Below, piece by piece: positions 6,257 to 13,317 of a stretch of 16,445 nt of DNA (its first letter is position 1; every line of letters starts with the position of its first letter). The notes beneath the pieces are model-generated. The model had not been told where the DNA came from and made no database searches. It was given only the letters and a program-made list of their open reading frames with translations. A program made the translations under genes and the position numbers. Source of the DNA: Candidatus Aminicenantota bacterium (GTDB taxonomy: Bacteria > Acidobacteriota > Aminicenantia > UBA2199); contig JAOZTV010000029.1 of NCBI GenBank assembly GCA_029939015.1, positions 1 to 16,445 on the forward strand, given 5' to 3'.

Positions 6257-8776
6257 ATGAAAAAAAATAAAATTGGATTGATTATTGCTTTTTTAACATA
6301 TGTGTTCTTAGTTATTGCAATATTTAATTTTGACTTGTTTTTCTCAGGGCTAATTGAAGACAAAAAATTATTTAGTATAATTTCCACTATTGTATTTATT
6401 ATTATTACAATAATTATAGTATTTATTAGTAGAAAATATTTCTTTACCAATCACCTGAATTTTGATAATGATAATGATAAATATGCAAACAATTTATTTG
6501 AAGAGATGAATGACTTGCCTGATGTTAAGGAGGCTGAAGATATAATATCAAATGATACTAATGGAAAAGACAGTGTCAATTATGAAAAAATTCTGAACGA
6601 AGTTGATACATTTGTTCTTGTTGTTGATGCAAAGCTCAAGCCTGTTTACGTCAATGATTTTGGAAAAACTATACTTGGTAGTCTATATGATAACGATAAT
6701 TTAGTTATTGAACATTTTGCCGATGAGGAATTTGCAAATGAATTAGAAACAAATAAGAAGAATTCATTTAATCTGGAAGCCAAAATAAAGGTGGCAAATA
6801 AGAAGACAATGATTACGAGTGTATTTGTGTCTAAATTTTTTAATAATACAGATACCTTATCAGGTATGGTAATTCTTTTTAATGATATATCAAAACAGAA
6901 GAGAGCAGAGCAGAGCTTGAATAATCAGATAAATTTTTCTAAACAAATATTTAAAACAATTCCAGATATAATATTGATAACAGATATGGACTTACGCGTT
7001 ATATTTGCAAATAAAAAAGCCGAAGATATACTTGCAACAAATAGTGATGAAAGTCGAAAGATATTCAATTATTTATCTAAAAATGCAATTGAGAATGGAT
7101 TTGATGAGTATTTAAAACAGATAATTACTCGTGGCGTAACTGATAAACAGATAAATGTTCAAAACCCTTTTATCTCTAAGGGTGGATTTGTTGATATCGA
7201 AATAGTTCCTTTAAAGAGTGGGAAAAAAATAATAGGTGGGCTTTTGCTTGTAAAAGATATTACAGAATGGAGAAATCTTACAGATGAATTAAAAAATCTT
7301 GAAATTTTTAATAGTAAGATGACTAATTCCAGTCCATATGTGATTATTTCTGTAAATGAAGATGATATAGTTTCTGTCTGGAATGAAAGAGGTGAGGAAA
7401 AATTTGGAATAAAATCTGCCGATATTATTGGCAAAAATTTGTTTGAATATTTTCCTGAAATATCAATAATTAGGGATGAAGTCAATGAAGCAAAAATAAT
7501 TGGTGAACCGACTTTTATTTCTGATAAAGAAATAAACTTTGAAGATGGAAAACATCTTGCAGTTGAGATTACCTTATATCCTGTATATGGTAAAGAAAAA
7601 AATATTGTAATAAATATAAGAGATTTATCAGAATTGAAAAAACTTGAAAGCTCACTTGTCCATGCTAATAAAATGGGATCACTTGGTTTATTGACTAGTA
7701 AAATAGTTCATGACTTAAATAATGTGTTAAGTGGAATTACCGGTTATACAACCTTGCTTGATAAAAAAGTAGCTAAAGATTCTGAAATAAGAAAATATAT
7801 TAACAGGTTGAGTGCCTCTAGTGAAAGAGCTACTGATATTATTAAACAAATATTATCTTATTCAAAATCTAGTAAGAAAAAAGTTGAAATAATCAATATT
7901 AATGACATAATTAAAGAGTCATCTAGATTATTGAAACTTAGAATTGGAAATTGCAAAGTGAGTCTTGATTTATTTAGTCAACCGCTTACTGCAATTGGGA
8001 ATAAAACCAGATTTTCTCAAGCTATTACAAATTTGTTAGTTAATGCAAATGATGCACTTTTATCAGCAGATAATCCTGAAATTATTGTAAAAACTATATT
8101 AGAGAATGAGGTAGAGGGCAAAGAAGACCAAAATGTTGTTATTAGAATAATTGATAATGGAACAGGTATGAAAGAGGAAGTAATTAAACAAATATTTGAT
8201 AATTACTTCACGACTAAAACTGAAGATAAGGGAACTGGCTTAGGTTTATCAAATGTCAAAGATATTATGAAAGAATTAGGTGGGACGATAAATGTTAATT
8301 CTAAATATGGAGAAGGATCTGAATTTATACTGACATTGCCCTTTACTAAAGAGAGAAAAGAAATAGGGAAAGATAAGGCGATGGAATTATTTGAAAAAAA
8401 AGATGTGAATATATCAGGTAAGGTCTTATTAGTTGATGATGAAGAAGCTGTAAGAGATATAGGTGTTGAAATCCTCGGTCTTCTTGGTGTTGATTGCATA
8501 ACTGCTGTTGACGGAAATGATGGTATAATAAAGTTTGAAGAAAACATTGATGATATTGAATTAGTTATACTTGATGTTGAAATGCCGAACAAACAGGGTA
8601 ATGAGGTTTTTGATTTTATAAAAAGTGCTAATCCTGAAATGAAAGTATTAATCGCAAGTGGATATAGTAAAGAATATCTTGAGAAAGACATATTTAAAAA
8701 GTCTATTCCTGAATATATAGCAAAACCTTTTAAATTAAATGAATTAAGTGAGAAAATAAGACGTATTGTTGAGTAG
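6257..8776 (+). CDS. Hybrid sensor histidine kinase with PAS repeats and C-terminal receiver
   Basis: This membrane-bound kinase would autophosphorylate on histidine and pass the phosphate to its own receiver domain. Two membrane segments (about 7-29 and 38-58) are separated by only about 10 residues, so there is almost no external sensor. Three PAS-like regions follow (about 113-212, 230-338 and 350-458), the sites of likely cytoplasmic signal sensing. The HisKA domain has IVHDLNN with His485. The ATPase domain shows the N box (NLLVNANDAL, 592-601), DNGTGM (633-638) and GTGLGLS (659-665). The receiver starts at about 721 with acidic DDEE (727-730), phospho-acceptor Asp773 (LDVEMP), Ser801 and Lys823 (KPF). 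All key residues are present. There is no DNA-binding output domain or nearby response regulator; output may pass through a histidine phosphotransfer protein elsewhere. Its start lies two bases after the preceding stop. Confidence 0.93.
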   Translation: MKKNKIGLIIAFLTYVFLVIAIFNFDLFFSGLIEDKKLFSIISTIVFIIITIIIVFISRKYFFTNHLNFDNDNDKYANNLFEEMNDLPDVKEAEDIISNDTNGKDSVNYEKILNEVDTFVLVVDAKLKPVYVNDFGKTILGSLYDNDNLVIEHFADEEFANELETNKKNSFNLEAKIKVANKKTMITSVFVSKFFNNTDTLSGMVILFNDISKQKRAEQSLNNQINFSKQIFKTIPDIILITDMDLRVIFANKKAEDILATNSDESRKIFNYLSKNAIENGFDEYLKQIITRGVTDKQINVQNPFISKGGFVDIEIVPLKSGKKIIGGLLLVKDITEWRNLTDELKNLEIFNSKMTNSSPYVIISVNEDDIVSVWNERGEEKFGIKSADIIGKNLFEYFPEISIIRDEVNEAKIIGEPTFISDKEINFEDGKHLAVEITLYPVYGKEKNIVINIRDLSELKKLESSLVHANKMGSLGLLTSKIVHDLNNVLSGITGYTTLLDKKVAKDSEIRKYINRLSASSERATDIIKQILSYSKSSKKKVEIININDIIKESSRLLKLRIGNCKVSLDLFSQPLTAIGNKTRFSQAITNLLVNANDALLSADNPEIIVKTILENEVEGKEDQNVVIRIIDNGTGMKEEVIKQIFDNYFTTKTEDKGTGLGLSNVKDIMKELGGTINVNSKYGEGSEFILTLPFTKERKEIGKDKAMELFEKKDVNISGKVLLVDDEEAVRDIGVEILGLLGVDCITAVDGNDGIIKFEENIDDIELVILDVEMPNKQGNEVFDFIKSANPEMKVLIASGYSKEYLEKDIFKKSIPEYIAKPFKLNELSEKIRRIVE

Positions 8777-8789
8777 GAGAAATTTTGAG

Positions 8790-10421
8790 ATGTATAAAAA
8801 CCCAATTGAAACTAAAGAATATAAAGATTTAAAAAAACATTATAATTCTATTCAAAAAGATAGCATTCGGGATTTATTGGAGGAAAAAAACAAAGAAAAT
8901 ACTTTAGATAATTTTTCAATTGAATCAGATGGGATTTTATTTGATTTTTCTAAGAATCTTATAACGAAGGAAACTATAAATTTATTGGTGAAATTTGCTG
9001 ATTCTATGAATTTGAAGTCCGAAATAGATAGGATGTATGCAGGTAAAAAAATAAATAAGACTGAGGATAGAGCCGTTCTGCATACGGCTTTAAGAGAAAC
9101 AGAAGATAAACAATATTCTGTTGACGGGACTTCTATTATGCCACTTATTGAGCAGGAAAGAAATAAAATGAAAAATATTTCTGAGAAAGTAAGATTGGGT
9201 AAATGGAAAGGGTATGGTGGTAATGCAATAACTTCAATTGTAAACATTGGAATTGGAGGTTCAGACCTTGGCCCATTGATGGCAACCGAAGCTCTCAAAG
9301 CATATTCAGATAGAAACCTTTCAATTCATTATGTTTCAAATGTTGATGGTTCTGATATAATGGAAGTGCTTGCTAAATGTAATCCTGAAACGACACTCTT
9401 TATTATTGCTTCAAAAACTTTCACAACACAGGAAACTATGACTAATGCCAATTTTGCCAGAGAATGGTTAGTTAATCATTTTGATTCAACAGAAGCTGTA
9501 TCAAATCATTTTCTTGCCTTATCAACTAATATTGAAGCTGTTATAAAATTTGGTATTGATAAAGAAAATATTCTTGAATTCTGGGATTGGGTTGGAGGCA
9601 GGTATTCTTTGACCTCTGTAATTGGTCTTTCAACAATGATATCTATTGGATACGACAAGTTTTATGAGATGTTAAAGGGATTTAATTCAATGGATAACCA
9701 TTTTAGACATAAACCATTAAATGAAAACATACCTGTATTAATGGGCTTGCTCGGATTCTGGTATAATAATCTCTTTGAATTTGATACTCATGCAGTTCTT
9801 CCTTATTGTCAATATTTACATCGTTTTCCTGCTTATCTTCAGCAGGGGGATATGGAGTCTAACGGTAAATCAATAGATAGAAACGGGAATAAGGTAAATT
9901 ACAGCACAGGTCCTATTATCTGGGGTGAACCGGGAACAAATGGGCAGCATGCTTTCTATCAATTAATTCATCAGGGGACAAAAATAATACCATCTGATTT
10001 TATAGGATATATCAATCCAACAAATAGCACAGACGATCATCACGAAAAACTTATGGCAAATTATTTTGCCCAGACCGAAGCTCTGGCTTTTGGAAAAAGT
10101 ATAGACGAATTAAAACAAGAAAATATTGAAAAAGAGCTTATCCCATTTAAAGTTTTTGAAGGTAATAGACCAACAAACACAATTCTATTTAATAAACTGA
10201 CACCTTACACATTCGGACAATTGATTTCAATGTACGAGCATAAAATTTTCACTCAGGGCATTCTATGGAATATATACTCTTTTGATCAATGGGGTGTAGA
10301 ATTAGGAAAGGTACTTGCAAAAAAAATCCTTCCAGAACTAAAATATAATTTTTCTGAAAAGTTACAACACGATGAGTCAACTAATAAATTAATAAATTAT
10401 TATAAAAAAAACAGAAATTAA
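8790..10421 (+). CDS. pgi: Glucose-6-phosphate isomerase
   Basis: It interconverts glucose 6-phosphate and fructose 6-phosphate in glycolysis and gluconeogenesis. The chosen start is the ATG at 8790, with AGGAG (8775-8779) ten bases upstream. A TTG at 8766 in the same frame lies inside the kinase gene, before that ribosome site. This gives 543 residues, the length of the long (E. coli/eukaryotic-like) Pgi form. Signatures are GIGGSDLGP (154-162), the phosphate-binding ASKTFTTQETMTNA, GGRYSLTSVIGL, QGDMESNGK (352-360, catalytic Glu356), GEPGTNGQHAF (catalytic His387), and QWGVELGK with Lys507. Catalytic positions are complete. It follows the hybrid kinase by 13 bases with no promoter visible between them, an unusual partner for a housekeeping gene. 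It ends in front of a palindromic repeat and faces the convergent M56 gene. Confidence 0.97.
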   Translation: MYKNPIETKEYKDLKKHYNSIQKDSIRDLLEEKNKENTLDNFSIESDGILFDFSKNLITKETINLLVKFADSMNLKSEIDRMYAGKKINKTEDRAVLHTALRETEDKQYSVDGTSIMPLIEQERNKMKNISEKVRLGKWKGYGGNAITSIVNIGIGGSDLGPLMATEALKAYSDRNLSIHYVSNVDGSDIMEVLAKCNPETTLFIIASKTFTTQETMTNANFAREWLVNHFDSTEAVSNHFLALSTNIEAVIKFGIDKENILEFWDWVGGRYSLTSVIGLSTMISIGYDKFYEMLKGFNSMDNHFRHKPLNENIPVLMGLLGFWYNNLFEFDTHAVLPYCQYLHRFPAYLQQGDMESNGKSIDRNGNKVNYSTGPIIWGEPGTNGQHAFYQLIHQGTKIIPSDFIGYINPTNSTDDHHEKLMANYFAQTEALAFGKSIDELKQENIEKELIPFKVFEGNRPTNTILFNKLTPYTFGQLISMYEHKIFTQGILWNIYSFDQWGVELGKVLAKKILPELKYNFSEKLQHDESTNKLINYYKKNRN

Positions 10422-10427
10422 ACGATA

Positions 10428-10490
10428 TTTCTATACATATTTAAACCTAAATTAATTTAGGTTTAAGTACAACTTGTACTATGTATAATT
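10428..10490. repeat. Palindromic intergenic repeat, copy A (three nested dyads)
   Basis: This copy shares TTTCTATACATATTTAAA (10428-10445) and GTACAACTTG (10467-10476) with copy B near 12700. Between them is an extra 21 bases built around the perfect palindrome CCTAAATTAATTTAGG (10446-10461), which extends to 26 bases at 10441-10466. Outer arms TATACATA (10432-10439) and TATGTATA (10480-10487) pair, and GTACAA-C-TTGTAC (10467-10479) forms another small hairpin, so the whole could fold as a three-way junction. It lies between the convergent ends of pgi and the M56 gene and may stop or protect both transcripts. No run of T follows either side, so a classic intrinsic terminator is not shown. 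Confidence 0.7.
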
Positions 10491-10500
10491 CAATAAACTA

Positions 10501-12183
10501 TTATTTTCCTTCATCTTTTGAATTTGTAAAGTTTACTTCTACTGTGAATTTTACACCTTTTTTTTCTCCATTTACTAGATAAGATCCATATTCCCATTGC
10601 ATTACAGCGTCTATAGCTGCCTGATTAAAAACTGGATGACCTGAAATAACTTTACAATTTACTACCTTACCCTCTTTATTTGTTGTTGCTTCCAGAACAA
10701 CCTTGCTTGAAAGTTTTTCCTTTTTTGCAACCTCAGGAAATACTGGTGCTACATATTTTTTTCTTTTGGCTTGTTTTAATGTTATTTTTTTAATATTATT
10801 CAATTTATTAATACCTGTGAAGTTTATTGTTACTTTGAAATTGACTGGAATTTTTTTGCCATCTTTTATAAAAGGTTTATATTCCCATTGCTTTACAGCA
10901 TGTATTGCTGCGTCATTAAGTAAGGGATGACCACTTATAATTTCACATTTTGTTATTTTACCTTCAATATTTACAATGGTATTTAAGTGTACTATACCTT
11001 GTATTCTTGCTTTTAATGCTTCCTGAGGATATATAGGGTTTACATGTTTTGTTTTTTTTGCTTGTTTAATTGAAATATTAAGTGATTGTGGTTTTTTGTC
11101 TGTGTTATCACTTTTTTTCTCAACCTTAATTATTTTAACTTCAGGTTTTGTGGTTTTTTCTTTTGCAAATACGAACTTTTGACCAGATAATAAACCTAGT
11201 ATAATAATTGAAATGATGACAATAATAACTGTTAAATAATTTTTTAATTTAGTTTCCATTTTACGCTCCTTTTGAATTATTATTTTTATTCTATCTTTTA
11301 AATTTATATGTGACGAAGAAATCCCTGCTATACCTGGCATTTCATTTAATGTTTTTGTTTTTTCTATTAGTGAAACAATTGTTTTGGCATAGAGCTTAGG
11401 GCTGGTTGCTTTAATTGCGTTATTATCGCAAATATACTCACTTGCAATTGAGAATTCTCTATTTATTATGTATAAGAAAGGATTCCACCAATAGAAAGCT
11501 ATTGCTATTTGTTGAACAAGTCCTGAGAGATTATCCTTACGAACTATATGTGACATCTCATGGAAAATTATACTTTTAAGCTCATTTTTATCTAAATTAA
11601 TATATAGTTCTTCAGGAATGACAATTGCAGGTTTAAAGAATCCAAATGTAATTGGGCTGTGAATTGTTGATGACAGATAGATAGTTGGTTCAATTAAAGT
11701 TTTATATTTGAAAATTTCAGGAAATATGTGCTTTAATAAAGGTGCTTTTTTGTTTAATAATGTATTTTTAAATTTGTATAAATAATATATTTTATGCAAA
11801 ATTTGTAATGTTTTATAAAAAAAAACAAATGTCCAGATAAAACCTATAATATTAAATAATACAATAATATTTAATGCTTTCCCTGTTTGGGTGTCTATAG
11901 AATTATCTTCAAGACTTACAATGATATATTCGTTGCTAATTAAATGGATTTTATCAGCATTAATATTAAAGTTTTTTATTAGATTATCAATAATTGAAAA
12001 GCCCGGAATGATTAATATCATTAAAATTATTACTAAAGAAATTCTACTTATCAATGGGGCTTTTTGTTTTGGGATATGTTTTATAATAAAAAAACCTACC
12101 AGAATTATTATTGTTGATTTAATAAAAATATTGAAAAACCATTCTGCAATTTGTGGGTTATTTAAAAGTTCAAATAAGTTCAT
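10501..12183 (-). CDS. M56 family (BlaR1-like) membrane metallopeptidase with two TonB C-terminal domains
   Basis: This integral membrane zinc protease is probably the sensor partner of the BlaI repressor encoded just before it. In BlaR1-type systems the M56 domain leads to repressor cleavage after a signal outside the cell. Predicted membrane segments are about 18-36, 46-64, 105-123 and 316-333, with a further hydrophobic stretch near 224-240. The zinc site is HEMSH (208-212), with a likely third ligand Glu249 in SEYICDNNA. After the last membrane segment comes a Lys-rich linker (about 340-376), then two tandem TonB-type domains at about 377-455 and 474-552. Each has a PIYP/PVFP opening, an ISGHP motif, AA-I-AV-QWEY and a final F-V-I/V-NF strand. 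There is no penicillin-binding domain as in BlaR1. M56-TonB fusions are known mainly in Gram-negative groups; two copies are less usual. The start overlaps the blaI stop as TAATG. The inducer is unknown. Confidence 0.88.
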   Translation of the reverse strand: MNLFELLNNPQIAEWFFNIFIKSTIIILVGFFIIKHIPKQKAPLISRISLVIILMILIIPGFSIIDNLIKNFNINADKIHLISNEYIIVSLEDNSIDTQTGKALNIIVLFNIIGFIWTFVFFYKTLQILHKIYYLYKFKNTLLNKKAPLLKHIFPEIFKYKTLIEPTIYLSSTIHSPITFGFFKPAIVIPEELYINLDKNELKSIIFHEMSHIVRKDNLSGLVQQIAIAFYWWNPFLYIINREFSIASEYICDNNAIKATSPKLYAKTIVSLIEKTKTLNEMPGIAGISSSHINLKDRIKIIIQKERKMETKLKNYLTVIIVIISIIILGLLSGQKFVFAKEKTTKPEVKIIKVEKKSDNTDKKPQSLNISIKQAKKTKHVNPIYPQEALKARIQGIVHLNTIVNIEGKITKCEIISGHPLLNDAAIHAVKQWEYKPFIKDGKKIPVNFKVTINFTGINKLNNIKKITLKQAKRKKYVAPVFPEVAKKEKLSSKVVLEATTNKEGKVVNCKVISGHPVFNQAAIDAVMQWEYGSYLVNGEKKGVKFTVEVNFTNSKDEGK

Positions 12184-12572
12184 TATTTTCCTCTATCATA
12201 ATCATTTATCATTGTTTTTATTTCATCCAATTCTGATTTAGAAATATTTTTATCATCAAATAAATGTCGAATCATATCTGAATGTGAACCACCAAAAACT
12301 CTTTCTTTAATATCATAAACTATGTTCTGTGTGGCAGTTTTTTTATTAATTGTTGCTGAATAATAAAAAGTCCGTCCTTCTTTTCTTGTTTTTAGCCATC
12401 CATATTCTCTTAAACGGGTTAATTGCACAAGTACAGAAGTCCGTCCAATTTTTTTTTGTCTATGTTTATTTATTTCATTTAGAACCATTAATACTGATGC
12501 TTCGTTCATATCCCAGATAATTTTCATTATCTCCAGATTGCCATCAGATAATTTTGGGAGTCCCTTTTTCAT
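12183..12572 (-). CDS. blaI: BlaI/MecI/CopY-family transcriptional repressor
   Basis: The 129-residue protein has the BlaI layout. A winged-helix DNA-binding domain covers about 1-75 (LPKLSDGNLEIMKIIWDM, then GRTSVLVQLTRLREYGWL and a KEGRTFYYSA wing), and a helical dimerisation tail covers about 76-125. Such repressors bind dyads with an ACAnnTGT core and are removed by proteolysis triggered by the M56 partner. The start at 12570-12572 has a strong AAGGAGG (12577-12583). Its own promoter carries two matching dyads, so it very probably represses itself and the M56 gene. It overlaps the M56 start by one base. The regulated genes beyond this operon are unknown; no beta-lactamase is present in the window. 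The symbol is used in the family sense. Confidence 0.9.
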   Translation of the reverse strand: MKKGLPKLSDGNLEIMKIIWDMNEASVLMVLNEINKHRQKKIGRTSVLVQLTRLREYGWLKTRKEGRTFYYSATINKKTATQNIVYDIKERVFGGSHSDMIRHLFDDKNISKSELDEIKTMINDYDRGK

Positions 12573-12588
12573 TAAACCTCCTTAGATG

Positions 12589-12602
12589 TCGACTTATGTC
12601 GT
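12589..12602 (-). promoter_or_regulatory. Second putative BlaI operator (O2), near the transcription start
   Basis: On the minus strand the site reads ACGACATAAGTCGA, an imperfect dyad sharing ACGACATnnGTCG with O1. It lies just downstream of the -10 box, around the expected start of the blaI mRNA and before its ribosome site. Both operators are preceded by the same TTATGTTGAC sequence (plus-strand 12601-12610 and 12634-12643), which suggests a local duplication of the control unit. Confidence 0.55.
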
Positions 12603-12609
12603 CAACATA

Positions 12610-12638
12610 ATCATAGACGACAAATGTCGTTCTGTCAA
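12610..12638 (-). promoter_or_regulatory. Promoter of the blaI-M56 operon
   Basis: Reading the minus strand, TTGACA (12638-12633), exactly 17 bases, then TATGAT (12615-12610) form a near-consensus sigma-70 promoter. The start codon of blaI lies about 38 bases downstream of the -10 box. The spacer contains the perfect dyad O1, so a bound repressor would directly block RNA polymerase. Confidence 0.75.
12617..12630 (-). promoter_or_regulatory. Putative BlaI operator O1, inside the promoter spacer
   Basis: ACGACATTTGTCGT is a perfect dyad with 6-base arms and a 2-base centre, and holds the ACAnnTGT core typical of BlaI/MecI/CopY operators (TACAnnTGTA). It sits wholly between the -35 and -10 boxes of the blaI promoter. 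Assignment to BlaI rests on position and core match. Confidence 0.7.
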
Positions 12639-12692
12639 CATAAAAAATAAAAAAAAATATTTTAGTGAAAAATGAGTTTACATTAAAGTGTG

Positions 12693-12735
12693 TTTCTATA
12701 CATATTTAAAGTACAACTTGAAATATGTATAGAAT
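12693..12735. repeat. Palindromic intergenic repeat, copy B (long hairpin)
   Basis: Arms TTCTATACATATTT (12694-12707) and AAATATGTATAGAA (12721-12734) are perfectly complementary over 14 bases. The inner AAGT-ACA-ACTT extends the stem after one A/G mismatch, giving a 41-base hairpin. It shares 18 and 10 consecutive bases with copy A. It lies 15 bases after the stop of the lipoprotein gene, the same place and orientation that copy A has after the M56 gene. The nearby sequence lacks a T run on the minus strand, so terminator function is not proven. Confidence 0.75.
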
Positions 12736-12749
12736 GTGCTAGGGCGTTT

Positions 12750-13253
12750 TTATTTTTGTTTTTTAATACGTTCTATTTTTACTAATTTATATTCTTTGCC
12801 GTTATAAATTGAAGATACTTGAATTTCATATGATTGACCCTGAGATTTAAAATATAATTCTCCTTTACAGCCTCTTATGCCTTCATCATTTTTGATTTTA
12901 TAAATAAAGTCTGAGTATTCTATTGTTTGCCAGTCTATTTTATGTTTTTTTCCGTTTTTTTCTATTCGTTCGTATTTATTAGCAAGCCTGCCAATCCAAT
13001 TTTTCTTAACCATAGCAGCCATGTCTTTTCTCGTGCCTTCCTGTTTCACTACCTCTGTATTTGTAGCAAGCTGATGTATTTCTTCAATAGATATGAAATT
13101 TTCAATAAAACACTCTTTGCCCATATCAAAATTTTTTAAAATTTTAAAAACCTGCTTACCTATTTGCTCAGGGTTTTTTATACTATTATCAGTACAGCCA
13201 AACAGTAAAATAATAAGTACTATTAAAACAAAACCAAATATGTGATGTCTCAT
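12750..13253 (-). CDS. Small lipoprotein of unknown function
   Basis: The 167-residue product starts with a signal peptide (MRHHIFGFVLIVLIILLFGC) ending in a lipobox with Cys20, so it should be lipid-anchored in the cell envelope. The mature part is charged and of mixed alpha/beta character, with a C-terminal set of beta strands (about 105-160). I recognise no family; an NTF2-like or DUF4878-type fold is one possibility but not shown. The start has GGGAGAAG seven to ten bases upstream. It is transcribed towards the blaI-M56 operon but is separated from it by copy B of the palindromic repeat and the blaI promoter. The upstream gene ends 65 bases before it; no convincing promoter was found in that gap, though a TATAAT-like box is present. 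Confidence 0.8.
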   Translation of the reverse strand: MRHHIFGFVLIVLIILLFGCTDNSIKNPEQIGKQVFKILKNFDMGKECFIENFISIEEIHQLATNTEVVKQEGTRKDMAAMVKKNWIGRLANKYERIEKNGKKHKIDWQTIEYSDFIYKIKNDEGIRGCKGELYFKSQGQSYEIQVSSIYNGKEYKLVKIERIKKQK

Positions 13254-13317
13254 ATTTCTTCTCCCTTCAAACCTAATATATTATAAAATCTCTTATAAGG
13301 TTACTTATTGCCTATCT

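Noticed and set aside
8203..8805. 200-codon open frame on the minus strand opposite the kinase
   Set aside because: Serine/isoleucine/phenylalanine-rich composition of an antisense shadow; the plus strand encodes complete ATPase and receiver motifs here.
8852..9298. 148-codon open frame opposite pgi
   Set aside because: It is the mirror of conserved Pgi sequence and shows no ribosome site or recognisable domain.
11891..12241. 116-codon hydrophobic open frame opposite the M56 and blaI genes
   Set aside because: Hydrophobicity is explained by the complement of membrane-segment codons; it crosses two real genes and has no supporting signals.
10501..12572. Classical beta-lactam resistance regulator (BlaR1-BlaI)
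   Set aside because: The M56 protein lacks the penicillin-binding domain and no beta-lactamase gene is in the window; only the regulator family is supported.
13270..13310. AACC...TTATAA...TTATAA...GGTT hairpin between the CBS-type enzyme and the lipoprotein
   Set aside because: The stem needs a seven-base bulge and TTATAA pairs with itself; no T run follows in the useful direction.
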